Assembly: GCA_963840785.1 (NCBI GenBank)
Contig: CAWJAF010000004.1
Coordinates: 372,001-436,000 of the forward strand
Direction of reading: 5' to 3'
Source: JALYOK01 sp963840785
GTDB lineage: Bacteria; Pseudomonadota; Gammaproteobacteria; Burkholderiales; JALYOK01
DNA length: 64,000 nucleotides
Under the pieces are notes generated by a model that saw nothing but the letters and a program-made list of their open reading frames with translations, was not told the origin of the DNA and did not search any database. Positions 37,760 to 46,596 of this stretch are shown piece after piece. Position 1 is the first letter of the stretch, and each line of letters starts with the position of its first letter. Both the position numbers and the translations under genes were made by a program.

Positions 37760-38125
37760 ATGATGCCAATACAAGTCGACGAATACGTTCGCATTGATGG
37801 ATCGAATCCTTACAAGTCTTGGTTCAATGCGCTCGACGCGCAGGCCGCCGCATAAATGGTCACAGCAAAATTTCGACTTGAACAAGGCAACACATCCAAT
37901 GTGAAATGGTTTGACGGTATCGGCGAATACGTCATCGACTGGGGGCCTGGTTATCGAATCTATTTGGCGAAAGATGGAGAAGCTTTAGTTATTCTATTTG
38001 GCGGTGGCACAAAACGCGGGCAGCAGAAAGATATTGATTTGGCGAAAACCTTACACGCGGAATACAAGGGCCGCAAGAAAGCCCAGGCGATTGTCGATCG
38101 ATTAGGCAAACGAAAAAGGAAGTAG
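37760..38125 (+). pseudogene. RelE/HigB-like toxin split by an in-frame TAA
   Basis: Read through, the protein is ~121 residues: MPIQVDEYVRIDGSNPYKSW-FNALDAQAAA, then a TAA at 37853-37855, and directly ATG GTC ACA leading to VTAKFRLEQGNTSNVKWFDG, then IDWGPGYRIYLAKDGEALVI and FGGGTKRGQQKDIDLAKTLH. This is the HigB/addiction-module killer type, which cleaves mRNA on the ribosome. Family members continue without interruption and often have Lys where the TAA is. The downstream ATG could restart an N-truncated 89-residue protein. The antitoxin gene starts 2 bases after the stop. Either a base error or genuine toxin inactivation. Confidence 0.75.
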
Positions 38126-38127
38126 AT

Positions 38128-38451
38128 ATGGCACTCACTCGTGACTTCAAAAAAACCGTTGCGGAGCGCGTTCAGCGTGATCCAGAATTTGCGAAAGCAC
38201 TGCTTGACGAAGCGGCGACACTTTTTTTAAGCGACGATCCGGAAACGGCGCGTCTCATTCTGCGTGACCTAGTGAACGCAACACTTGGATTCGAACGACT
38301 TGCCGAACTCACCGAAAAACCGAGTAAGAGTTTGCATCGCATGTTGTCACCTAATGGCAATCCGAGCATGGATAATCTTGCCGCAATATTCGGTGTCGTT
38401 CGGGCGCAGCTTGGTGTGGCGTTTGAGGTGCGCGCCTTTGAAATGACATAG
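38128..38451 (+). CDS. HigA-like HTH antitoxin
   Basis: 107 residues. FGVVRAQLGVAF and FERLAELTEKPSKSLHRMLSPNGNPSMDNL form the helix-turn-helix of the addiction-module antidote group. LLDEAATLFLSDDPETARLI is the N-terminal helical part. It would neutralise the toxin encoded 2 bases upstream and repress the operon. The toxin-first gene order is typical of higBA-type systems. Confidence 0.8.
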   Translation: MALTRDFKKTVAERVQRDPEFAKALLDEAATLFLSDDPETARLILRDLVNATLGFERLAELTEKPSKSLHRMLSPNGNPSMDNLAAIFGVVRAQLGVAFEVRAFEMT

Positions 38452-38480
38452 GCCACGTGCGCCATGTGCACCCTACGCTT

Positions 38481-38582
38481 GCTAAATTCACAATCGATCG
38501 CACGAAATGGGGCATGAACTATGGCCAAGGTCGGGTGAATAATGACGTCGATGTTTCGGCCGCGCTTGTGTTCGAAAGATAG
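38481..38582 (+). pseudogene. Truncated yceI 3' duplicate
   Basis: About 100 bases match 37462-37577 (GCTAAATTCRCAATCGATCG onward), encoding AKFTIDRTKWGMNYGQGRVN, and end with VFER and a TAG. The copies diverge mainly in the last 40 bases. This is a 3' remnant of a second yceI-like gene, left downstream of the toxin-antitoxin insertion. Confidence 0.75.
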
Positions 38583-38717
38583 CGTTCCTATGGCGCGCAT
38601 CGCGCAGGCTGGATAGTTTTTGCGCAACGGCAATGCGTACCCCGCGTCTGCCGTGGAACATTTTTTCAGGGTTAAACGTGCTGAAAGCATTCGACGATTG
38701 AATCGAAGCGTCCTGAA

Positions 38718-38999
38718 ATGTTTAACGTAAATTCAATACTGATATTTTCGCTCGTCGCTATTGTATTGTGGCTTAACGCGAAGGCCAGTTTGGCTATTCT
38801 GCAAGACTCGTTATCTAGTCGAAAACAACGAACAGTTCAGCTATTAATTGTTTGGCTCGTACCTTTAATCGGCGCACTTACGGTCTTGGCGGTGCATCGC
38901 CCTACTGAAAAATCTTCTGGGAAATACAGCGAAGAATCACCGCCACCGGACGACTTTCATGGGCCGAAACATGGACGTAAAGATAGTGATGACGATTAG
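38718..38999 (+). CDS. Small membrane protein of unknown function
   Basis: 93 residues. Two hydrophobic segments (about 5-28, VNSILIFSLVAIVLWLNAKA, and 40-60, VQLLIVWLVPLIGALTVLAV) and a polar C-terminal tail rich in Ser, Pro and Asp ending KDSDDD. The pattern resembles small PLDc-N-like or DUF-type inner-membrane proteins, but I do not assign a family. No clear operon partner: yceI duplicate upstream, MOSC gene convergent downstream. Confidence 0.45.
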   Translation: MFNVNSILIFSLVAIVLWLNAKASLAILQDSLSSRKQRTVQLLIVWLVPLIGALTVLAVHRPTEKSSGKYSEESPPPDDFHGPKHGRKDSDDD

Positions 39000-39093
39000 C
39001 TCGATCGTTTGCTTTTTCAAGGGACTAATAGGAGCTACATCCCGCTTGCCATGACAAATGGCGTGCCTTGCGGCACGGACCCAATTTGCCGCT

Positions 39094-39741
39094 TTAAGTA
39101 CCCTGCGTAGAAACCAAATAATCCCGCTGGTCTTTCGGTAACTCAAATGTCGCTAGCGCAGCTTCGAGCAATTCGTGATTATGCGGATCGGTGGTAAGTA
39201 AGCGATTCAAATCCGCAACGCTGATCGCATCCTCCGCGCGGGAGGTGATGACGATCTCGTCGCCGGTTTTCACGTCGCCTTCCTCCAATACCCGCAAATA
39301 AAATCCCGGCCGACCCGCTTCGCCGAATCGCCTCGGCATATCACCGATGCCGAATTTGGTCGCGAGTTTGAAGCATGCAATACGCGGCGCTTGCACAATG
39401 AAATTCGCGCCGCCGATTTTTAGCTCATCGCCGACATACAATTCATGTTCCAGCACACCTTCGATGGTGAGATTTTCGCCGAAGGCACCATAACCGAATC
39501 GCTCCAACACCCCGGGGCCAAGCGCGGTGCGCCAGATGGCGTAGTGCTCGATCGGATAGGCATAGACGGCCTTATCGAAACCGCCGTGAACGGCTCTGTC
39601 GACTTGTACGTCGCTTTCCAATCCCAGCTTGGTCACGCGCACTGGGTTCATCGCCGGAATCTTGAAAATGCCGGTCTTCACTTGCTTGCCGCGATAAGTA
39701 ATTTCTTCGACTTGCGCGCGGTTGACGGAAATAACTCTCAT
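39094..39741 (-). CDS. MOSC-domain protein (YiiM-like)
   Basis: 215 residues. The MOSC core is GLESDVQVDRAVHGGFDKAVYAYPIEHYAIW, then FGENLTIEGVLEHELYVGDE and the conserved Cys in APRIACFKLATKFG, the expected molybdenum-cofactor ligand. The C-terminal helical part (SVADLNRLLTTDPHNHELLE) matches YiiM-type proteins, which reduce N-hydroxylated compounds such as 6-hydroxylaminopurine. ATG 39741 overlaps the stop of the ybaK-like gene (ATGA). Confidence 0.85.
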   Translation of the reverse strand: MRVISVNRAQVEEITYRGKQVKTGIFKIPAMNPVRVTKLGLESDVQVDRAVHGGFDKAVYAYPIEHYAIWRTALGPGVLERFGYGAFGENLTIEGVLEHELYVGDELKIGGANFIVQAPRIACFKLATKFGIGDMPRRFGEAGRPGFYLRVLEEGDVKTGDEIVITSRAEDAISVADLNRLLTTDPHNHELLEAALATFELPKDQRDYLVSTQGT

Positions 39742-40223
39742 GATTGGATTTGCCCCACTTGGACTAAGGTTGGTTGCAAAATGCGCACAACTTCCTGCGG
39801 CGCAATGCCGACGAGATAACCGCGTCGGCCACCGTTAATAAAAATCTTCGGCAGCTCGAGTATGGTCTTTTCCATATAAACCGGCATGGATTTTTTTGTA
39901 CCGAATGGCGATGTGCCGCCGACCATGTAACCGGAATGCTTTTGCGCGATCTCCGGTTTGCACGGTTCTATTTTTTTGACACCGATTGTGCGCGCTAGTT
40001 CTTTCGTCGATACTTTATGTGTGCCGTGCATTAGGACGATCAACGGCTTTGCGTTTTCGTCTTCCATCATCAGGGTTTTGACCACGGCGTATTCTTCCAC
40101 GCCCAATTCTCGGCTCGACACTTTGGTGCCGCCGTGGTCCTCGTAGTCGTAAAGGTGATCGGTGAACGCGATTTTGTGTTGGCGTAAAAGTTTCGTGGCT
40201 TGGGTTTCGGGGGCGTTTGGCAT
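39738..40223 (-). CDS. ybaK: Cys-tRNA(Pro)/Cys-tRNA(Cys) deacylase YbaK
   Basis: 161 residues from ATG 40223. The N-terminus MPNAPETQATKLLRQHKIAF is typical. It continues VKTLMMEDENAKPLIVLMHG, then GVKKIEPCKPEIAQKHSGYM-VGGTSPFGTKKSMPVYMEKT, the signature of the YbaK/EbsC editing domain with the catalytic Lys in VVKTLMM. It clears mischarged Cys-tRNA(Pro). Translationally coupled to the MOSC gene. Confidence 0.9.
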   Translation of the reverse strand: MPNAPETQATKLLRQHKIAFTDHLYDYEDHGGTKVSSRELGVEEYAVVKTLMMEDENAKPLIVLMHGTHKVSTKELARTIGVKKIEPCKPEIAQKHSGYMVGGTSPFGTKKSMPVYMEKTILELPKIFINGGRRGYLVGIAPQEVVRILQPTLVQVGQIQS

Positions 40224-40291
40224 GTTGAGTAAATTTATTCGCTTGCCCCTCACCCCCTTCCCCTCTCCCATTCTGGTAAAGGGCTGGGGCC

Positions 40292-40307
40292 GGGTGGCCT
40301 AGGGCCA
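40292..40307. repeat. Copy of GGGTRGCCTAGGGCCA repeat
   Basis: The same 16-base palindromic motif recurs at 44645-44661 (and inverted at 44682-44697) and 55517-55532. Confidence 0.6.
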
Positions 40308-40401
40308 TGATGCCGAGCGTTGTTAATTCCGATAGGACAACAAAATATACATGCACCATTTTACCCGAGCGTCCGCACGCAATCTGCTACCATCTCGCGG
40401 C

Positions 40402-41049
40402 ATGCTCAAACTCACCCACATCAGAAAATCCTACAACGGCAAAGCTATTCTCGATGACCTGACGTTCAGTATTGACACGGGCGAATACGTCGCGATCATG
40501 GGTGAATCCGGGAGCGGGAAATCGACGCTGCTCAATTTGATTTCCGGTCTGGATTCGCCCGATAGCGGAACTGTCGAAATGAATGGGCATAACCTCGCGA
40601 CGCTGAACGATGATGCGCAAACTAAATTTCGCGCAAGTGCGATCGGCTTTGTGTTCCAGGCATTTCATCTCTTGCCGCACTTAAACCTCTTGCATAACGT
40701 CGCGCTGCCCCTTGCCATTGCAGGAACTAAGGCTGCGGATCGCGACGAGAAAGCCCGCGCTATGCTGAAGTCTTTCGGACTCGCCGGGCGCGAAACAAGT
40801 CTGCCGCGCGAACTATCCGGCGGTGAAATGCAGCGCGCCGCCATCGCTCGCGCGCTAATACACAACCCAAAGCTAGTGCTGGCCGACGAGCCGACCGGTA
40901 ATCTCGACAGCCGCAACGCCGAATCTGTTTTAAATTTGTTGCGACAACAAATCAAAGATCGCGGCGCGACCGGAATTTTGGTGACTCATTCTCTAGTCGC
41001 CGCGCAAACAGCAGATCGCATTCTCCTGTTAAAGGATGGGAAATTTTAG
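40402..41049 (+). CDS. ABC exporter ATP-binding protein (LolD/AttE-like)
   Basis: 215 residues from ATG 40402. Walker A MGESGSGKSTLLNLISGLDS, Q-loop FVFQAFHLLPHLNLLHNVAL, signature LSGGEMQRAAIARALIHNPK, Walker B LVLADEPTGNLDSRNAESVL, H-loop VTHS. It belongs to the MacB/LolD class that drives FtsX-like permeases. The stop overlaps the GTG start of the permease by one base. With the downstream permease and AttH-like protein it forms an attEFGH-type operon. Confidence 0.88.
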   Translation: MLKLTHIRKSYNGKAILDDLTFSIDTGEYVAIMGESGSGKSTLLNLISGLDSPDSGTVEMNGHNLATLNDDAQTKFRASAIGFVFQAFHLLPHLNLLHNVALPLAIAGTKAADRDEKARAMLKSFGLAGRETSLPRELSGGEMQRAAIARALIHNPKLVLADEPTGNLDSRNAESVLNLLRQQIKDRGATGILVTHSLVAAQTADRILLLKDGKF

Positions 41050-43562
41050 TGACTGCGGTTGCGGCACTCACCTGGCGCGCAACCATCCCCAATCCGTTTC
41101 ACGATAGCCGCGTGTTTGCCAGCATCGTCGCGATCGCCGCCGGCATTGCGCTTGGCTTTGCCGTTTATTTAGTCAATCGCGTCGCGGTCGACGAGTTCGC
41201 CAGCGCCGTTCGTCAATTGAGCGGCACGGCGGACATCGTAATCGAAGGATCGCATGCCGGTTTTTCGGAAGACATTTACCCTGCGATTGCAAAATTGCCG
41301 GATATCGCGGTGGCGAGTCCGGTCGTCGAAGTGCGCGCTACATTGACCGCGCGCGCGGAATTTCTAAAGGTCATCGGCATCGATTTATTTCGTGCACTGG
41401 AAATTCATCCGGAGTGGCTCCCAAAAGAAACCAACGCTGCGGCCAAGTTATTTGCGACTGATACGATCGTGCTGAGCGCCTCGGCGGCGAGCTTCCTGAA
41501 CGCAAACACCGGCGACAAAATTCGTGTGCAAATCGGCTTAAAAACCATCGATCTTAGCGTCGTCGGCGTGTTGCCATTTAGAGAAAATCACGACGTATTC
41601 GCGTTGATGGACATTGCCAATGCGCAATTTCGATTCGATCGGCTCGCCGTAATTTCTCGCATTGAAACACGCTTGCGGCCCGGTGCGAATCTCGACGCGA
41701 CGCACGAACGCATTGACACTTTGTTGCCGCCGGGCGTTTCGCTTTCCAATCCGGAAACGGCAAGCGCGAACAGCGCGGATTTATCGAAGGCGTACCGCGT
41801 GAATATGATGATTCTCGCGCTGGTCGCGCTATTCACCGGCGTCTTTTTAGTGTTTTCGACGCAGGCACTCGCCGTCGTTCGCCGCCGTCCGCAACTGGCA
41901 TTGATGCGCGTCTTAGGTTTGTCGCGACGACGATTACTGAGCTATCTAATGATCGAAGGCACCGCGATCGGTGTCTGCGGAGCCGCACTGGGCGTGGCTC
42001 TTGGCTATGCACTCGCCGGATTCACTCTGCGCACGATCGGCGCGGACTTGGGCGCCGGTTACTTTTCCGGCGTCACGCCGACATTACGCTTATCGCCACT
42101 GCCAGTCATCGCATTTCTCTTGCTGGGTATCGGCGTTTCGCTGATGGGCACATTAGTCCCGGCGTTGGAAGCCGCTTCGACACCGCTGGCACCGGCGTTA
42201 CGAAGCGGCAGCCAAGAAGTGCCGCTACGCGCATGGGCACGACCACGCTACGGTTTGGCCACCCTCGCATTCGCCGTCGCTGTCCTGTATTTTCCGATGA
42301 AAACCAATTTACCGATCGCCGGTTATGCCGCCCTTGCATTGATCATTTTCGGCGTTTTGTTGTTGCTGCCGTCGTTGGCGCACGCGATTTTTTTACGCCT
42401 GCCCAATTGCAATAACGTCGCCGCGGATCTCGCGATTCAACATCTGCGCCACGCCTATGGTCAGGTCTCGATGAGCGTCGCGGCGCTGTTCGTCAGTTTC
42501 AGTTTGATTGTCGCGATGGGAATGATGGTCAACTCGTTTCGCGGATCGGTCATCGCTTGGCTCGATGCCATTCTCCCCGCCGACATTTACGTTCGTTCGG
42601 CCCAAGCAGGTGAATCGAGTTACTTTGACGACGCCAGCCAAAGCAGCATTGCGAATGTCGCGGGTATCGACGAAGTGGGATTCGTGCGATTCCAGAATCT
42701 GCTACTCCGGCCCGATCAACCTGCCGTGGCGCTGATCGCGCGTTCGGTGTCGGTACTCACAAAGCGCCATGCGCTGCCGCTTATCGGCAAAACTTATCGA
42801 CGTCAAAACGATGACCCGGCACCGGTTTGGATTTCCGAAGCGATACACGATCTTCACGGTTTTGATGTTGGCGACAGAATTCCAATACCGCTCGCGGGAA
42901 AGGTCGAGCCATTTGTCGTCGTAGGCGTATGGCGGGATTATGCGCGGCAATTCGGCGCGCTGTTAATCGAGCGCGACGATTACATACGCATCACCGGCGA
43001 TCAGCGCGCGAATGACGCTGGGCTATTTCTCAAACCCGGTGCCGCAGCCAGCGATGTCATCGCTGCGCTAAAACAAGCCATTCCAGCTAGCGAACATCTA
43101 GATTTCACCACCTCCCCGGAAGTGCGGAAACTCAGCCTAAACATTTTCGATCGCAGTTTTTATGCAACGTACGCGCTGGAACTCATGACCGTGCTCATCG
43201 GCTTATTTGGCGTCAGCGCCAACCTTAGCGGCTCCCTACTCATGCGTGCTAAAGAGTTAGGCATGCTACGCCACATCGGCCTAACGCGCCGCGAAATAGC
43301 TCGATCACTTGCCCTGGAAGGCGCATGGATAGGCGCTCTTGGGGCAGTGACGGGGGGCGTCGGTGGCTTCTTCATGAGCTTGATTTTGATTCACGTGGTC
43401 ACGCGCCAATCGTTTCACTGGAGCATGGACATACACGTGCCATGGTTGTGGCTTGTGCTGCTTGCGGGAGGATTGATCGCCGCGACCGCCGCCACCGCCT
43501 GGTTCAGTGCACGCCAAGCGATGCATCGTGACGTTGTTTTATCGGTGCGAGACGACTGGTGA
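41049..43562 (+). CDS. FtsX-like ABC permease (AttFG/LolCE-like)
   Basis: 837 residues, GTG start overlapping the ATPase stop. Two FtsX-type halves: N-terminal helix SIVAIAAGIALGFAVYLVNR, a periplasmic MacB_PCD domain, then helices around 260-400 including LSRRRLLSYLMIEGTAIGVC. A second periplasmic domain follows, with C-terminal helices including LTRREIARSLALEGAWIGAL. About ten transmembrane segments in all, the size of fused AttF-AttG. It probably extracts or exports a lipid or lipoprotein from the inner membrane. The reading frame is clean over 2.5 kb. Confidence 0.88.
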   Translation: MTAVAALTWRATIPNPFHDSRVFASIVAIAAGIALGFAVYLVNRVAVDEFASAVRQLSGTADIVIEGSHAGFSEDIYPAIAKLPDIAVASPVVEVRATLTARAEFLKVIGIDLFRALEIHPEWLPKETNAAAKLFATDTIVLSASAASFLNANTGDKIRVQIGLKTIDLSVVGVLPFRENHDVFALMDIANAQFRFDRLAVISRIETRLRPGANLDATHERIDTLLPPGVSLSNPETASANSADLSKAYRVNMMILALVALFTGVFLVFSTQALAVVRRRPQLALMRVLGLSRRRLLSYLMIEGTAIGVCGAALGVALGYALAGFTLRTIGADLGAGYFSGVTPTLRLSPLPVIAFLLLGIGVSLMGTLVPALEAASTPLAPALRSGSQEVPLRAWARPRYGLATLAFAVAVLYFPMKTNLPIAGYAALALIIFGVLLLLPSLAHAIFLRLPNCNNVAADLAIQHLRHAYGQVSMSVAALFVSFSLIVAMGMMVNSFRGSVIAWLDAILPADIYVRSAQAGESSYFDDASQSSIANVAGIDEVGFVRFQNLLLRPDQPAVALIARSVSVLTKRHALPLIGKTYRRQNDDPAPVWISEAIHDLHGFDVGDRIPIPLAGKVEPFVVVGVWRDYARQFGALLIERDDYIRITGDQRANDAGLFLKPGAAASDVIAALKQAIPASEHLDFTTSPEVRKLSLNIFDRSFYATYALELMTVLIGLFGVSANLSGSLLMRAKELGMLRHIGLTRREIARSLALEGAWIGALGAVTGGVGGFFMSLILIHVVTRQSFHWSMDIHVPWLWLVLLAGGLIAATAATAWFSARQAMHRDVVLSVRDDW

Positions 43563-44632
43563 TCAGAAGCGCCCTCTCGTTTCTGATTTCTCTGCTGAGC
43601 CTTGCTGCATTGGCTGGCGAGAAAGCGGTCTATCCATCAGTTACGCCGGGAATGAAAATAGAATTTCCGCGTGATGCGGGCAGCCATCCAGAGTTTCGTA
43701 CCGAGTGGTGGTACGTGACCGGTTGGATGACCGGCGCCGACAAACGCGAACGCGGATTTCAAATCACGTTCTTTCGGGCGCGGCCGGATAACGTCGATCC
43801 GAAAAATCCCAGCCGATTTTCTCCGCAACAAATTCTCTTCGCTCATGTCGCGCTGAGTGACGCCAATGAGGGCAAGCTGCTGAACGCTCAGCGCACGGCG
43901 CGCGCGGGCTTGGGCATCGCTGAGGCAAAACAAAATCGCACCGATGTTTGGATTCAAGATTGGTCGCTGCGACAAATTGGCGATCGCTACATTGCCAAAA
44001 TTTCAGCTGCGCAATTCGCGTTCGATTTTGAGTTCGATTCGACTAGGCCGCCGATGTTGAACGGCGTGCGGGGCTTTAGCCAAAAGTCGCCTAACCCACT
44101 CGCCGCAAGCTATTACTACAGCATTCCGCAATTGAAGGTGACGGGATCGCTGACCCAGCGTGGCAACAAACAGGCGATTTCAGGGATGGCCTGGCTCGAT
44201 CACGAGTGGTCAAGCGAGTATATGGACGTAAAAGCGGCAGGCTGGGACTGGACCGGCATTAACCTGGACGACGGCGGCGCGCTGATGGCGTTTCGCATGC
44301 GCGATCATTCAGGCAAAACCCTTTGGGCGGGCGGTAGCTACCGCGACAGAGATGGCGCCGTAGACGTTTTTAAGCCTGAAGAAATTTTCTTCACGCCACT
44401 CAAGCATTGGCGCTCATCTCGAACAAACGCAAATTATCCAGTGTCCTGTAGGATTCGCGTCGGAAATCGTGAATATGAATTGATGCCGCTATTCGACGAT
44501 CAAGAACTCGATTCCGGTGGCGCCGCCCGGGCAGTCTATTGGGAAGGCGCGGTTCGCGCGGTGAGCGGCGGCAAAATTGTGGGTCGCGGCTATCTAGAAC
44601 TGACCGGTTACGCGAAGCCGCTGGTGTTTTAG
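43559..44632 (+). CDS. CrtC/AttH-family lipocalin-like protein
   Basis: 357 residues, GTG start overlapping the permease stop. A probable signal peptide (SALSFLISLLSLAALAG) precedes the CrtC/AttH fold: GSHPEFRTEWWYVTGWMTGA, then ISGMAWLDHEWSSEYMDVKA and WTGINLDDGGALMAFRMRD. Known members are carotenoid 1,2-hydratases or the AttH component of export operons. The operon with an ABC ATPase and FtsX permease favours AttH: a periplasmic lipid-binding or lipid-modifying partner of the transporter. Substrate unknown. Confidence 0.85.
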   Translation: MIRSALSFLISLLSLAALAGEKAVYPSVTPGMKIEFPRDAGSHPEFRTEWWYVTGWMTGADKRERGFQITFFRARPDNVDPKNPSRFSPQQILFAHVALSDANEGKLLNAQRTARAGLGIAEAKQNRTDVWIQDWSLRQIGDRYIAKISAAQFAFDFEFDSTRPPMLNGVRGFSQKSPNPLAASYYYSIPQLKVTGSLTQRGNKQAISGMAWLDHEWSSEYMDVKAAGWDWTGINLDDGGALMAFRMRDHSGKTLWAGGSYRDRDGAVDVFKPEEIFFTPLKHWRSSRTNANYPVSCRIRVGNREYELMPLFDDQELDSGGAARAVYWEGAVRAVSGGKIVGRGYLELTGYAKPLVF

Positions 44633-44637
44633 CGATG

Positions 44638-44705
44638 CCTGTACGGGGTGGCCTAGGGCCAGATCAGCTCTGGTAGGCGATCTGGCCCTAGGCCACCCGT
44701 ACAGG
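44638..44705. terminator. Large palindrome, bidirectional terminator and interspersed repeat
   Basis: Arms of 27-28 bases (44638-44665 and 44679-44705) pair with a single unpaired G around a 13-base loop. It lies between convergent genes. The core GGGTGGCCTAGGGCC recurs elsewhere in the window. Confidence 0.75.
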
Positions 44706-44720
44706 GATATTACGTAGTTG

Positions 44721-46214
44721 CTATTTGGCTTTTCGACACCGAATCAGTCGTTGCCCAATTAACCCAGCACCCGCTAACATTAGCAACGCTGGCAGAATCG
44801 GATCGAAACCTTTGCGTTTAGTCAGCGCACAACCACCAAGCTTTACGTTGTCGCAGGTATCGCCAAAACCTTCGTCGTCAATTCGCGCACCGTCGAAAAT
44901 TTGTAGCGTTGCGCTCGGGGTCGAAATCTCCGCGCCGCCGGTGACATTAAGTAATGATAAGCGAACGTCCTCCACACTTTCCACGCCGCCACCCGAAAGA
45001 ATTTTAATCGTGAAGCTTTGCGACGACACGCCGACGCCGAAATTCAATGTGCCGGATCGACTCTCATAATCATCATCACCGACTTTGGCGGTTGAATCGC
45101 TGGTAGCAAAATCGACCGATACCGCGTTGCTGGTGTCGCCATCGCGGATGACATTGATTAAGGCTTCTCCGCAATCTTCGCTGACTTTAAAGGGATCGGA
45201 TTCGAAACGAATCGTAACGGGAATTTGGTCGAGATTGGTGACCTTGCCAATTTTGTTCGCTGCCGAGGCGAAGAACAACGCCGACGTCGTAGTATCGGCG
45301 GCGATACCGAGCAATGCAGTGCCGCTAGTAATGCCGGACGTAAATTCGTTGATAGCGCCGGCGGCCGTAACACGTCCGATGCGCCCGCCACCTTGTGAGG
45401 TATACCAAAGATTGTCGTCGGAACCGAGCGTAATGTTAAACGGCCGGCTGCCGCTAGCAATGCCAGCGGAATATTCTGTAATCGTATTGCTATTGTTCGG
45501 ATCAATTTTACCGATGCGGTTGCGTCCTGGCAGGGTGAACCAAATGAAATTATCCGGCCCGAGCGTAATGCCGGTGAGCTGCGCCGCCGTGCCCACCGCA
45601 AGGGGAAAGCGCGTCAATACTTCCGACACCGGATCAAAGCGGCTAATGCGGTTACTCGCGCTTTCTGTGATCCATAGTTTTCCAGCGGCGTCTTTCGTAA
45701 TGCCCGCCGGGCTACTCAGAATTACATTCGGCACCTCACTCACCGCGCCGCTGGAAGCATTGACTTTGCCGAGCTTGCCTGTACCCAATTCAGTGAAGTA
45801 AAGAAATCCATCTGTCGCTGCGACAATCGCGTTCGGCAACGCGCCGCTCATATTTGTCGGAAATTCTTCAACCAATCGGGTTACCGTATCAATGCGGCCA
45901 ATGCGATTCGCGGATTGCTCGGTAAACCAAACAAAATTATCTAAACTCGTGATGCCCGTTGGTCCGGCATTCGCTGTAAGCGTGGGATATTCGTTGGTGA
46001 TCGCGCCGGTCGCGGGATCGATACGTCCAATCTTGCTCCCGATTTCTTCCGTGAACCAAATAGTATTGTCAGGCGCGCTTGCGACGCCATTCGGTTGGCT
46101 ATTAGCGGTTGCAATGTTGGCTTCGGTAATGGTTATCGCGAGCGTGGTCGAGGCGACGCCGGCAAAAAGGGCCGTGAGTGCAATAAATCTGGCTGCGTGG
46201 GCATTTATTTTCAT
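44721..46214 (-). CDS. Exported beta-propeller (Vgb-like) protein with Calx-beta domain and JDVT-CTERM-like tail
   Basis: 497 residues. Signal peptide NAHAARFIALTALFAGVAST. About seven propeller repeats span 30-330, each with a G-x-I-x-x-Y/F and W-F-T-E or similar core (DNTIWFTEEIGSKIGRIDPA). A Calx-beta segment spans about 335-440 (IRDGDTSNAVSVDFATSDST). The C-terminus GCALTKRKGFDPILPALLML, then AGAGLIGQRLIRCRKAK, resembles the JDVT-CTERM sorting signal: F-D-P-x-L-P-x-L, hydrophobic helix, basic end. Such tails are processed by a dedicated CPBP-type intramembrane protease. Surface or secreted; the propeller ligand is unknown, and lyase residues of true Vgb were not verified. Confidence 0.75.
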   Translation of the reverse strand: MKINAHAARFIALTALFAGVASTTLAITITEANIATANSQPNGVASAPDNTIWFTEEIGSKIGRIDPATGAITNEYPTLTANAGPTGITSLDNFVWFTEQSANRIGRIDTVTRLVEEFPTNMSGALPNAIVAATDGFLYFTELGTGKLGKVNASSGAVSEVPNVILSSPAGITKDAAGKLWITESASNRISRFDPVSEVLTRFPLAVGTAAQLTGITLGPDNFIWFTLPGRNRIGKIDPNNSNTITEYSAGIASGSRPFNITLGSDDNLWYTSQGGGRIGRVTAAGAINEFTSGITSGTALLGIAADTTTSALFFASAANKIGKVTNLDQIPVTIRFESDPFKVSEDCGEALINVIRDGDTSNAVSVDFATSDSTAKVGDDDYESRSGTLNFGVGVSSQSFTIKILSGGGVESVEDVRLSLLNVTGGAEISTPSATLQIFDGARIDDEGFGDTCDNVKLGGCALTKRKGFDPILPALLMLAGAGLIGQRLIRCRKAK

Positions 46215-46596
46215 GTTGGTCTCCTTATCCGAGTCGTTAGTCGGTTAAATGCTGTTAAATATTAGCATGGCAATACTACAAACTTAGTTAACCGCATGTT
46301 CGTCGTTCAGGCGCAGGCGAGGATCTAGCGACTTTGTATGCCTAACCTCGCTGGATTCCCGATTTCTCTGGAATGACGAATGCGCATTTAACATGCCTTG
46401 ATGAACGCAACAAGACACCCGCGCACAAATAAGACATGCCTGGAAGCCGCATAGATATTAGACCTTCAGGCACCCATGTCGTGACGCAAGCCTGGCGCGG
46501 ATGCAGGAAGATACCACTTGAAATAGCCGCGCGCGTGCAAATGCTTTAAAATCCAGCCATCTTTTTCATCCGCGCGATGCCGCGCTTAAGGCACCA
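46215..46596. other. Intergenic region before the RIO kinase
   Basis: About 380 bases without a gene. It holds the 5' region of the propeller gene and, at 46348-46378, a GGATTCCCG/GGAATGACG-type short inverted repeat. I found no clear promoter or RNA. Confidence 0.4.

Noticed and set aside
34350..37855. Reassignment of TAA as a sense codon
   Set aside because: Two conserved frames contain an in-frame TAA, but many intact genes here end normally at TAA, so reassignment is untenable.
43559..44632. Carotenoid biosynthesis gene
   Set aside because: No other carotenoid gene is nearby, and overlap with an ABC exporter favours the AttH role.
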